Of a stretch of DNA of 64,000 nt, positions 11,401 to 22,336 are shown piece after piece; position 1 is the first letter of the stretch; each line of letters opens with the position of its first letter. The notes beneath the pieces were generated by a model. That model saw only the letters and a list, made by a program, of their open reading frames with translations, did not search any database and was not told the DNA's origin. Source of the DNA: Colletotrichum lupini (Eukaryota > Ascomycota > Sordariomycetes > Glomerellales > Glomerellaceae); assembly GCF_023278565.1 (NCBI RefSeq), contig NC_064677.1, positions 5,704,001-5,768,000 on the forward strand, in the 5' to 3' direction. A program made the translations under genes and the position numbers.

Positions 11401-14400
11401 CGGCAGACTGTGGTCTTTTAGCCTATCTGTGAGTTCAGCTGGGTAAATTATCACGCGATAGATGTTACTTGAGGGAAAGCGGCTGTTGCGGCTATGGCCG
11501 GCTTGCCCGTTGCAGCACTTACACCCGATGGCACATGCGAGGCTTGAGCTGAACCCTTGAATCCCACGATAAGCCCTACGGTAGGGCTGTTGCTGGCTAT
11601 GCGGGCGCCATGTCGGCGGCAAATAGGCCTTGGGTATTCTCAGAGCCAATCAGTGATGTGCGGTAGTCTTCTCAATTCCACGGCGGCGAAAGAATGTCGT
11701 TGGACGGAAGCTGGGGCTGAGCTGGAGGTTCCAACGGGGTGTGATTCTGTGGCTGACTGTGCCTGACGCGGCCACCCTGAGGCATATTCTCGCAACTTGC
11801 AGCATATGCGCTTTTAAGAGCAACTATCCTGCAATGAAACATGTGGCCATGTGTATTTTGTGAGACTTGATGACTGTCTTTGAAATCCACAGCGGCAGCA
11901 ACATCCGTAGCGGCTTCCGGTGTCTTTGAGAAGCATTACTGGCCCAACAGAGATTTTTCTTCTTACGGACTCCAAGGTTTGGTATGCCCGCCAACGGTAC
12001 TGCAGACGAGAAACATCCCCAAAGATGCCTTGGGATCGTAAGATCGGCAACAACCACAGACAATTAGCCGTAAGCCTTTGTCAGCGATCTCTATTTTTAT
12101 GTGAGAAATGTATAAGCTTAACGCAAAGCAGGATTTTTTCCGAATGGACGAATTCGATACGCTCGGGAAAAGGCGCGATCCTTTTGCCACTGAGCTCATC
12201 ATGGCTTCTCTTCGTCTTTGTTTCGAGCTGTCGATCATGGTGGAAGGGTTGGGAGAAGGACACCCGATGACCTCCATCGTCTTTCCTTTTGTCCCCCGCA
12301 TAGCCGCTCGCCTTCTGAGCCGCATAGTTTGATCTTTGATCGGTTGTCCGTCGGGAGGCATACGACGTTGATGGTGCTACCATGGCTGACTGAGAACAGT
12401 GCTCAGATGCGAAGCAACAGGGTGAGCCTGCGAGCTTGGCTGATCGTTCGATTACGATAGAAAGTTCTGGCAGGTTCATCCCTCGAGACGGCATCCAACC
12501 TGCCGTCCAGTGTACCGTGCCCACCCCGCGTGCAACGAGCCGAGACCCGGTCAATCAGAGAATCGATGGATGGCTTCTTGCCACAAATACTGTGCAGTCG
12601 GAGATACAGCCCGGTCTGCAGCGATGATTAGAGTTTAAAGGTCGTCGTTTCAATGGGTTGTCCAACACCGACGAGTCTGTGTCAGATTTTCTGGTTGCCA
12701 ACAGAGTTTTGCTGAACAGCCGCCCTCGGCACTACCGCGGCCAAATCAATCGACATTGCTAATGTCTGGGCTGTGGACATCGCATGAATATGCATTGGCA
12801 TTGTGCGGGTGTGCAGTGACTTCAGCCTTACGCGAGCCGCTTGGATTATTGGCGACAACACGGATATTTTCTGCCCCGCCGCCATGCTGGATTTTCATTC
12901 CAGATGTGCAAGTAGAGATCCTTAGAACGGTCTGTGATGCCAGGATAACCACCATGGTGAGGGACTTCGACCATACGGATCTAAGCCAGCCAGTAGCGGT
13001 GAAAGCTTTGGTTGCATTGCTCAAGGAGTCGTTCGAGACAGGGGGGCCGGATTGGGACGCGTACAATGTAAGGTAAGCTTTGCTGGGTTGAGTCCTGGAT
13101 CCAGCGTCTGAGCTATGCGCAACAGACCCTCGGACGAGACGAATGAGACAAGACGTTCTGCTCTCGGAGAAGATCTGTAACCAGGGAATTGGCACATTTG
13201 GAGGTTCAGGAGTTTGATGACTTGGCCAGGACATTTGTGCTCCCCCCATGTCGCTAGAAGGGATATTGCTATCACAATATCTTTGTTCGTGCGTGTGCGC
13301 GTGCTGTGAATGTGCCAATCAAGATAAAATTAGTGTGAGAGCGACAAGCCAGCCATGGTTTCGAGGAGTGACCATCGCCCTTCGTACAAATCGAGGTCGC
13401 ACTGGCCTCGCCCACCAAAGCTGCAGACATTCAACAGTGCCTCTTCTAAGCATCTGCTTGGAACGCCCAAACTGGGTTCACAAGAAGCCCCGATGAAGTA
13501 AGTATATCGCTGATAAGTTGCTGGCCTCGCAGGGTGCGCAGCGAACCCAGGATGTGCCAGGAGCAGATATGGTAGTGGAAGGGATCACTGGACTGGGCTT
13601 GAATCTTCAGCCGCCATAGAGTCTTGCAGATCATTTCCAGCAATGGGGTTTGGTAAATGCCCATGGTGAAGTTTGAATAGCAGGAGCGGTGAATCGTCCA
13701 ATGTTTCCGATGGTCGTTGCTCATTTCTTCGGCTGATCTGGCCGTAGAGCCACAGCTTGCCTTCCAGAAAGAGATGACACAGCGGTCTTGAGTCAGGAGG
13801 TTTGACGGCATAGTTGACCACTCCCGGAGTTCAGAGTCCAGACTTGGGTTCACGAAAACGAGGCCAAGACGCAGACGAGGCGAGACTGAGAGTGGAGGGG
13901 TCACAGTAGGTGCGTGTTGCCGTAGAACGGAGGGAGGGTGACCGGTGGACGGCTAAGACGGCTGGGTACGGGTACCTGTAAAGGGCACACTTCCATGCAG
14001 CGGGAAGCTCGAGACGCGGTTGATGCCCCCAGGGATGTTGGAGGTTTGCCTAGGCTGGCACGCTGCGGAGTATTCTGCTGCGGAGTGGAGTTATTGCCCG
14101 CCGGGTATCCGTCTCGGTGCCCTAGCCTGTCCGTACGGACCTATCTAAGTTTCTGTGAGAATTAATTAGGTCGCCGAAAGTAAGGGTGTACTGTGTAGTG
14201 ATTGCGGATGGCCAAGAAACAATCAGCCTGGGACGTTTGAGCTGGATTGCAGGAAAGGTCTGTGTAGAGGCTGGACTAGTTTGTAGTGGGTAACGGACGG
14301 TGAACCCGTGGCAAGAAGAGATGACGACGATGATGCTCGCGAAGGTCTGGATAAACTCTGATTAGCCTGGAAGATACAATTGGACATGTTACTTCGGATG

Positions 14401-16854
14401 CTGCTCGACAGGCAACGTCAAGACGATGAATTGAGGCATAAGACGGCAGGCCACGGGTGTACGTTACTTGGATGAGGGGGAAAGGGACGGGAGGCACCTT
14501 AAGCAGCAATGCTGCCGCCGTAGAGAGGCCAGAGCTGTTGGGGAGTAGCTGTGTGACCTGAGTTTATGAGTCTGTAAGGTGCGGTAGGTTCGGTTAGGTT
14601 GCATTTGCTCGCGCAGGCGGTGCAGCCATAGGGCCATTGGATTTGACTTTCTCGGTGGGCAGAGGCAGAGCTGCATTCATGACCGGTGAGCAGAGAGGAT
14701 ACCCTTGCCGGAGGTCATGCAGAAACGGGAAACGAAGGCCGTGGACCTGAAGCCCGCGTGGTCCCCCGTGGCACCCCCCAGACAGAGTGTTTGTCTGGAA
14801 GATCGATGCGATGCGATGCGGTGCAGTGCTGAGCTGCAAGGCTGGTGGTGCTGGCGCCGGTTGCCAGTGCGCCAACGTCTCGAGAAGGGGGTACGTGAGC
14901 AACAGATAGATGAAGGAGCTTGCTGTAGACGGAGACTGGGGACGGGGGAAACAATCAAGATGTTGCGAAGAGAAGAAAGCACAACGATGAAAGAGTGCCG
15001 TACATTGTAAGCATACGCGGATATGGATAGATGGGTAGGTGTAGCATCATTGATGGGTGTGCTTTGTTGAATGAGGAAGGGAGCTGAGGCTGTCTCGGAG
15101 AGAGCATCCGTCCCCACGCACTTGGGCAGGAGAGGATATCCCATCTACTTCAGGGCTCGGTACGGAGACAGCCAAGCCGGAATGTACCTTAACTCGCCCT
15201 GTCTTGGAATCTGGAACTTGTTGGCCCTGTCAGCTGCTGCCTATCTCAGACCTGCCTACCTGCCTGTCAGGGCCCCAGGAGGAAGAGAAGGAGGAGCGCC
15301 TCAGATAGTCAGACTACTCGTCAGTACCTTACCTCAGGTGCCTTACTCCGTAGGGGATGAAGTAATACTATGATCACTAAAGGGTACGCTTCCCACCTCA
15401 TATGCCTGCTGCTTCATGTATCTAGCTTGGTGTAGGTACCGGTATCTCGCCTGAAGTTTGAACAACCTGAACTCAAGGGAGGAACAAGGAGATGCTCAAA
15501 TGCTCTGTGTTGATGAGGCAAGCACGGGACGTATTTGCTCCCGGCCTCTACTCTTTTTCCCTTGCGGTGTGCGGCAAGGTAACTTGTGGATTATGGATCA
15601 CGGAGCTTTAGACTTTAGACTTTGACGCCTCCATCATTCACATCCCCGGCGTCTCGTTGGCACCCTGGCATCACGGATTCACGGACCAGCTACGCATACA
15701 CTACAGACACCAAGCTCATACGGATCCCAATTTCTACGAATACTTTTCCTTTCACAGGCCTCTCGTTGATTACACTCGCATCGATTCCATGGATCGGTCT
15801 GGAGCCAAGCACTAATCTCTGCCCAACAAATCATCCCGCCTGGCCCGGGTCTCATTCCATCTACCTGATCCCATCGTCGCCATCCAATCCAGAGTGTCAT
15901 CTATTCAAACCTACGGGGGAGTCTATTGCATAGGTAAACGGACAATGACTGGCCCATACGGAGTACTGCGCTAGTGTGTTGACACTCGACAGGAAAACGT
16001 CCCCTAGACTCTATTACACAGTAGACTTGGACTTGGACCGACTGATCAGGCCAGTTCCACCAACAAGTGCCAACTCTGTCCAAGGATCGGCCATCTGTCA
16101 ATACTCTGCTTCAACCAACAAACTTGGATTCGGGCTTTGTTTGCTTCATCGACAGCAACCTTATCCCCGCTGTCACTCCAAGTTAGCTTTTGGTCCAATA
16201 CCCTGACATACCCCGAGCAGTCTCGCCCCCTCCTTCCCCTCGCATCTTTGAAAGCATCTGGTCCAGCCTGGTCAGTGCCCTTGAGATTTCTCTCCTTGGT
16301 CCAAGGGGCGAGACTGGGAGGGAGGGCTGGAGCCAGACCCTTCGTCTCTCAACTCAGACGAGTCACGAACGACGTCAAGGAGTCCCCTAAGCTTTCTGGG
16401 GACTGCCCGGACCACGTGCACCCACCGAAAGCCAGAGGTTACTACCTGCGAATGGTGATTCTGTACGATTTGGCAAATAGACGCAGACGTGTTGCTCAGT
16501 ATTATCGGCTTGTCCAGCCTATTGGATGGTCCCCTCCCTCGTACACCAATTTTTCGATTCGTTTTGACCTCGCGAGATAGGTAGGCACCTTATGCTGGCT
16601 GCTCTGAAGACTGGGACCAACCTCCCTTAGGTTTGGTTATATTACACCTCGACTCATCCCGACCTGGGTTTCCCAACTTCATGACATCAGAAGAGAAGCC
16701 CGAGGATTCAAACGCAGACAGATTGCCCTGGCTGCATTACCGCGTATCCATCCATCTGTTCGTACATACACAGTACTTCGTACACATGCCCCGGCGGACT
16801 TTGAGCCAGCACCAGCACTCCGGCCACACAAGGTCTATCCAGACTCGGGTGCGA
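8495..16854. other. Long gene-poor region
   Basis: About 8.4 kb without a gene I can support. Open frames (for example 10634-11194 plus, 12762-13076 plus, 13446-13904 minus) lack family motifs and splice-consistent partners. The stretch contains small direct repeats (AGACAAGC near 8562-8580; GATGC near 14806-14820) and two copies of TACTCCGTA (15344-15352, and in reverse at 15957-15965). It may contain decayed transposon sequence that I cannot identify. Confidence 0.4.
8512..8516 (+). terminator. Pol III T-run after tRNA-Gly
   Basis: TTTTT 18 bases after the end of the tRNA is the first run of five T and would serve as the RNA polymerase III stop. Confidence 0.55.
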
Positions 16855-16862
16855 TACCTTAA
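16855..16862 (+). repeat. Target-site duplication, left copy
   Basis: TACCTTAA immediately before the left terminal inverted repeat, identical to 19744-19751 on the far side. Confidence 0.85.
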
Positions 16863-16919
16863 GGGCGAGGATATTCTGCCAGCAGCTCCCGCTATTCTGC
16901 CACCAAGTGTGGCTGCGGC
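16863..16919 (+). repeat. Left terminal inverted repeat (57 bp)
   Basis: Begins GGGCGAGGATATTCTGCC. It matches the reverse complement of 19687-19743 at 56 of 57 positions. It contains the 10-mer TATTCTGCCA twice (16872-16881 and 16893-16902), spaced 21 bp start to start, about two helical turns. That spacing would suit a pair of transposase binding sites. Confidence 0.9.
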
Positions 16920-17800
16920 AGGCCCTACCTCCGACCACGGAGCCCAGCTACCCATACCCACCCACTTACCTACCTACCCACCCACTTACCTACCCACTTA
17001 TAACTACTACTTCGTCGACCTCGCCGTCGCTACCGCCGTTAATTAAAGCTATTCCTAACGTTAATATACTATAAAAAGAAAATAATCGCGAAGTTAGTAA
17101 TCCCTTTATTTATTAATATATTATTAATTATAATGATTATAGTTACGTAAAGTATAACTACTTATTTTATAACTAGTACTTCTCTAGCTTATTTAAAATT
17201 AAAATAGTATTTAACGAGGCTATTTATAAAGCTAGCTTTATAATTTAAGTTATTTAATATAAGCCCTCTACTAGGGCGCTAATTATTATTACTTATTATT
17301 ATATTTATAACTTACGTTATAATTAAAAATAATAATACTTCGCAAAGTTAACTTAGTTAAATAAGCGTTATAAATCCTTAACTTCGTTTATAAACTACTA
17401 TTAATAAATCGCTACTAGCTTTTTAAATAATAATTAGCTCTTTTATCTTATCGTTAATAACTTTCGTAACTATTATAACTACTTATTTAATAATACTAAC
17501 GCTTTTATATATTATTACTATACGCTATTACGTAATAAAAAGGACTAAATCGTTAACTAATAAAATAAGGGTATTCGACTTATTTAAATCCTTTCGAACT
17601 TATAATTAAAAAGTAGCGATTATAATAATATTATTATTTATAATATACTTAATATATTAGCTACTTATTATTAAAACGAATTAAGTAATAGGACCCCTAT
17701 TAAATAGTTATTTAACTAATTACGTAATTTAATAAAGTATTAATACCGTTTTTAACGTAACGACGCAGGTTATATTACGAGCTTATTTATTATACTTATT

Positions 17801-19450
17801 ACCGTAATTTCTTTATTTTGATAATATCTAGATGTTCTATTAATAGATTTATATATAAAACTAACTAATTTAATATACCGTTATTTAATATTTATAGAGT
17901 AACTAATAATAGTTATACTTTCTAAGTTACGAGCTACTTTTTATTTAATAAAAAAGAAGCTAATTATAGTTAGGTTATTAACTAGCTATTAATATTACTC
18001 CGGGCCTACGAAATTCCCTTTTTATAAGTTATGTATATAGATCGCGAGATTATTCTATTTAATACCCTCGATAATAATACTTAATTTAAAATAGTATTAT
18101 ACATACTCTATTACTAATATATTAATTTTAATATACTAACCCGGACCTAGTATTACTTCGGCCTAGCTATAAGGAATAAAACTAGCGTAATTATATATAA
18201 CCTTTATTTTTAATAATTCCTTACGGATTAAGGTAATCTCCTCCGTAACTAATTAATAGCTATATACTATAACTAATGATTTAAATTTTAAATTACTAAG
18301 TACCCTATAATAATAATTAATTACGTTATTAATACTTAGTTTAAGCTATAGTATAAGAAACTCGTACTTATTTAGGTTAACTAAATTAAGTACTTCGGTT
18401 ACTTAATTACGTTAATTATTAAATCCTTATATACGAATATTAAAATATAAGTTTATTATTATACGGGCGACTTTAAAGCCGTATTTAATAAATTAGTTAT
18501 TTTCTAAATAGGTTAAGCGGCTATAATTAGTACTTATTAGACCCGTTACTAAGCTAAAATATTAAGTATTATTACGGGATTATTTTAAAAAAAAGTACGT
18601 CTATATATATATTACGATACCCTTAAGTAACTCTTATAAGAACTTAGTATATTAAGTAAATAACTAAATTTAAGTTTATTAAAAAAGCTATTAAAAGAGT
18701 ATATATATTACTTAATTCGAACTATTTATAAACTACTTTATTATTACGTCCTTTAGTAATATATTAAGGACGGTACTTTAATATTATTAAAAGAGATTTA
18801 CTTATATTAGTTCTAATAACGCTTAGAGCTTATTATTAATAATAATACTTTTATCCCCTTATTTAATCCTTTATAAGTCCGAAGTAAGGGTTACTTATAG
18901 GGCTCTATAGCGGGTATTATAGTAGTTATAATAAGTAAGTTAAAAAAGCTAATTATTAATTAAAGTACTTCTTCTAAACGAGAGCCTTTTACGTTCGAGT
19001 ATAAAAAAGCTATTAAATATATAAAAATAGTATTTATATTAGCACCGCTATTATTAACGGCACTTTTAGTACTAAGTAGGGCTACTTCTACTTAATAAGG
19101 CCTCGAGATTATATATAATTTTAATATATATAAGCTTAATATAAAAATATAATAAAAGTACTAGTAGGCTATTACTAACGAAGTAATTAACGTAATTAAT
19201 AATAATATAATTAATTTTATAAGGGCTCCTCGGCCGTTAATACTTATAAAATCGCGATCCTAATTAATTAATAATCTTATATAATTAGATATACTATAAG
19301 ATCTAACTAACGAGGATTATATTTATAATATTAATCCTATAATAAAAAATAAAATAAATAGACTTATTAATAAGTACGAGGCTAAAATAGAGTACGAGGC
19401 TAAAGTAGAGAAAGTTACTAAATTACGAGCTATAGGCTATATAAAGTAAT
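17801..19450 (+). pseudogene. Decayed MULE transposase
   Basis: Read on the plus strand, the block keeps one frame from about 17,851 to 19,450. It is interrupted by many TAA/TAG codons, as expected from CAA, CAG and TGG under RIP, plus a TGA at 18277. Recognisable pieces in order: DVLLID at 17831-17848 carrying the first catalytic Asp; then a one-base deletion; YKTN.FNIPLFN from 17854; SYFLFNKKEANYS; VMYIDRE with the second catalytic Asp codon at 18040; TGDFKAVFNKL; and a C-terminal SKREPFTFEY near 18973. These match the order in fungal MULE transposases (IDxTYKTN, TDRE, and a C-terminal (T/S)KRxPS-like motif). The tail has a coiled-coil-like segment (KYEAKIEYEAKVEKV) before a 12-bp repeat. 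The N-terminal part before 17,801 is not resolved. Non-functional. Confidence 0.8.
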
Positions 19451-19453
19451 TAA

Positions 19454-19513
19454 TAGTTAATTAAATAGTTAATTAAGTAGTTAATTAAGTAGTTAATTAA
19501 GTAATTAATTAGG
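19454..19513 (+). repeat. 12-bp tandem repeat inside the MULE
   Basis: About five copies of TAGTTAATTAAG, the outer ones diverged. Before RIP, TAG and TAA could have been CAG/CAA, so the unit probably encoded a four-residue, glutamine-containing repeat in the transposase tail. Confidence 0.7.
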
Positions 19514-19686
19514 CTACTTCGTTAATTACGTTAAATTAAGCTAATTTATTAATTATTATACTTTCTATTAAAATAATTTAATTAATTATAAGTTAATTAA
19601 CGGCCTTTAATTAGTCTAATTTATTCGAATATTAACTACGTAGAGCCTAGCTTACGTATATACCCGAGACTAGCGGTCGTGTAGCG

Positions 19687-19743
19687 GCCGCAGCCACACT
19701 TAGTGGCAGAATAGCGGGAGCTGCTGGCAGAATATCCTCGCCC
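19687..19743 (-). repeat. Right terminal inverted repeat (57 bp)
   Basis: Reverse complement of the left repeat with a single difference: CCA in the left copy is CTA here, a CpA to TpA change of the RIP type. The inverted 10-mer TGGCAGAATA occurs at 19704-19713 and 19725-19734. Confidence 0.9.
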
Positions 19744-19751
19744 TACCTTAA
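19744..19751 (+). repeat. Target-site duplication, right copy
   Basis: TACCTTAA directly after the right terminal inverted repeat, the same orientation and sequence as 16855-16862. The match stops sharply at both sides, which fixes the duplication at 8 bp. Confidence 0.85.
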
Positions 19752-21150
19752 TAGCTAAGAGGGACCAGTTCACTTGGCAAAGACGCGCGAACGCAAACTG
19801 CTATTGTTTTCGTCCGGACATCGTTGCTCGTCCTATCTATCTCGAGTCCCTGAGGTCACCGCACTTGTTGATCGTCACCACATATGCCTCGGGATGCCAA
19901 CAACTCTTTAAAAAGAGGCATCCCTAGACACCCGACGTCTATCGTCCCGTGCCTATTTGTATACCTACCAGCCACTACTCCGTACAGACGCCAGAACGAC
20001 AACCACCATCTCTTGCACCACACACCGGCACACACACAAAAGATCCAAAACCAACTCCCATCCACTGCACGCTAGCGGCACTGAGACAAGCCCTCGAAAC
20101 TTGCGCCACCAGTTTGTCGTACCAGACCCTGTCCCGTTCTTGTCTCTGGTCTTGTCTGGCCCTGCAACCCGCACTGCAGCTTGCAGCATTCCCTGACGTC
20201 CCACACGTCCACCAACGCCTCTTGGGACTCTCGCTGCTCCAAGGCACGGCACGGTCTGCGGCCTGGAGCCCAAAAGTGCGTGGGGAGCAACAGCATCCCA
20301 TCTTCGCCAACCCCGGTCCCCTCGGCTCCTCCTGCGTTGTCCATCATCAAAGAGTCTTGCTCTAACCTGCTGAGCATTAGCGTCTGGAACCAACTCCAGT
20401 CCCCACGCCTTTCGCCCTGGCTTATCCTGGCCTGTGCTCTCTTGCACCTTACTCGACGTCTTCTGGACCTCTGGAAGAACATACGAACCATAAGAGACTC
20501 TTCCTCCTCGTTGTACACCACCACTCACACTCTCTCATCCAAGTCTTGGCGAGCAATACAACCATAGGACGAGAACACTTTAGCAACTAGGCTTTGCTTA
20601 CGCCTTCGATCCTCTTCCGCCCGCCTTCTCTCACTCTCTCATCCTCATCCCCATCCTCAGTCTCATTCTATCTCATTCTCTTTCCATCTCTCGTCTCTCT
20701 CTCTTTTGCAAACAACAATTTCAGATTGCTCGCAGTACCCTCCTTGTGCCCCGAGCCACCAGTGCCATCACCCCCGTCCACCAACTCGTCCCATCCTCTA
20801 AACAGTGGCCATCTCGCCTTGTTGCCCCCGGGACGCTAGCCTGGTGTGGACGCTACTGGCGCTTTTCTCCCGGCACCTCAACCTGCCTATCCTTACAGCT
20901 TACGGCTACACAGCACTTCTCTCAAGTTCCCATAGACCTCGACCCTCTCTCCAATCTGCGCCCCCCCCCCCCTCCTCCTGCTCCTCCCCCCCCCCCCCCC
21001 CTCTACGCCTGAACCGGGACCTGGACCTGGACCCTCATCAGGACACGCCTATCCGCTTCCCACTTCTCTTTCTACCATTTTCCCTTTTCTTTCCCATAAC
21101 TACCTTCACAACAAAGTTGTCCAACACACGTAGAAAGTAGGATCGCGACC
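19752..21150 (+). promoter_or_regulatory. CT-rich upstream/leader region of the bZIP gene
   Basis: No gene recognised. From about 20,590 to 21,130 the plus strand is pyrimidine-rich, including C12 (20961-20972) and C16 (20986-21001), typical of fungal promoters and long 5' leaders. A copy of TACTCCGTA lies at 19976-19984. Several ATGs precede the bZIP start, so upstream open frames may damp translation. Confidence 0.5.
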
Positions 21151-22336
21151 ATGGACTTCTCTCACCAGTATTTCGCGCAAGCGCAGCCGTACCAGTTCAT
21201 GGGCATCCCGCCCCTAACGCCATCCCATTCAAACTCGGCAGGTTCAGACGACTTCAACACAACATCTCCACCGGTAAGTCGAATCCAAACGGGAATTCCT
21301 TTCCCGACTCGAGCCCCCAATACCCACAGGTCACTGGTGGATTGCTGCTTAGCGTACTGCGACATGCACTTACACAATCATGACCGATCAGGATGTCTAC
21401 GCCGAATATCCCAACGACCAGCAGCACTTCAACAACTTTGATAACTATGCTGCTGCCCAGCAGTTCAATCCTCAGCATACATCATTCCCTGGCCCTCCTG
21501 GCCCACCGACACCACCGAACCATGGCCTGCCCGTACAGCAGCCCGTACAACAGCAACGGACACAACACAATGGAATGAGCGCTCCCCCGGTACAGCAGAT
21601 CAAGGCTCAGCCCGATGCTCTCGTTCACAAGCAGGAGCCCCTCGACGATCATTCTCGTCGGGGTCAGTCAAATTCGGACGATGAAGAAAACATGACGCCT
21701 GCGCAATCAAGGAGGAAAGCACAAAACCGCGCCGCGTACGTTATTCTTCTGCTCTCCACGCCCATCGTCTTAGGCGGCATGGCATTTCTCATTGTTCTGT
21801 ATCACTAACAGGAACCTCACAGGCAACGCGCATTCCGGGAACGAAAGGAGAGACACGTCAAGGACCTGGAGGCCAAGCTTGCGAACCTAGAGGCGGAGGC
21901 TCAACAAAAGTCGACTGAAAACGAACGACTCAAGCGTGAGATGCAAAAGATCAGCACCGAAAATGAGATTCTACGTGCAACCTCGTCAATGAACGGCCAC
22001 CATAGCTCTGCGTCACCAGAACCCCGGACAACAGGTCCCATGCACTACAACCCGAAGGACTTCTACACAGACCTGCTAGCGCCGCACAATAACAAGACGC
22101 CGAGTCATCGAGTCGCTATTTCATCCGACGGCGAACGCTTGCTGGCAGCGGGCGCTACATGGGATTTCATCATCAGCCACCCGCTGTTCAAGAGAGGTCT
22201 GGTGGACGTCGGCGACGTAAGCGAAAGACTCAAGAATCAAGCACGATGCGACGGCCAAGGCCCTGTATTTTCGGAGCGCTGCATCATCGAAGCTATCGAA
22301 GGTAGCGTTGCGAGCGGGAGTGACGAACTGCTCTAG
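21151..22336 (+). CDS. Yap/Pap1-family (AP-1-like) bZIP transcription factor
   Basis: Nuclear DNA-binding regulator, 326 aa, three exons: 21151-21273, 21392-21735, 21823-22336 (introns of 118 and 87 bp; donors GTAAGT and GTACGT). The basic region NRAAQRAFRERKERHVKDLE (about residues 153-172) carries the Q..FR signature that sets Yap/Pap1 proteins apart from other bZIPs; intron 2 splits it after NRAA. A leucine zipper follows (LEAKLANLEAEAQQ...). The N-terminus PPLTPSHSNSAGSDDFN is shared with fungal AP-1-like factors. The C-terminal 90 residues (ATWDFIISHPLFKRGLVDVG...RCDGQGPVFSERC) resemble the c-CRD nuclear-export/redox domain of Yap1 but keep only one of its three cysteine positions. Oxidant sensing is therefore not assured. 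The start is the first ATG in the only frame giving the conserved N-terminus. Confidence 0.9.

Larger units (their letters stand above)
16863..19743 (+). mobile_element. RIP-mutated Mutator-like (MULE) DNA transposon
   Basis: A 2,881-bp element bounded by 57-bp terminal inverted repeats and flanked by an 8-bp direct repeat TACCTTAA. The interior from about 17,000 to 19,675 is very AT-rich, and CpA/TpG dinucleotides are almost absent while CpG and GpC persist, the expected outcome of RIP. A plus-strand frame still reads as a fungal MULE transposase (see the pseudogene entry). Long TIRs and an 8-bp duplication fit Mutator-like elements; hAT elements also make 8-bp duplications, but the protein decides for MULE. 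About 80 bp just inside the left TIR (16,920-17,000) escaped mutation. The element can no longer encode its own transposase. Confidence 0.9.

Noticed and set aside
12762..13076. 105-codon plus-strand frame ending near a GTAAGC donor
   Set aside because: A vaguely HEAT-like stretch (AVKALVALLKES), but too short. It overlaps an equally long minus frame and has no confident next exon.
13446..13904. 152-codon minus-strand frame
   Set aside because: No family resemblance; two overlapping frames look equally plausible, as in non-coding DNA.
16863..19743. LTR retrotransposon or hAT element
   Set aside because: The ends are inverted, not direct, repeats, which excludes an LTR element. The 8-bp duplication would allow hAT, but the IDxTYKTN and DRE motifs identify MULE.
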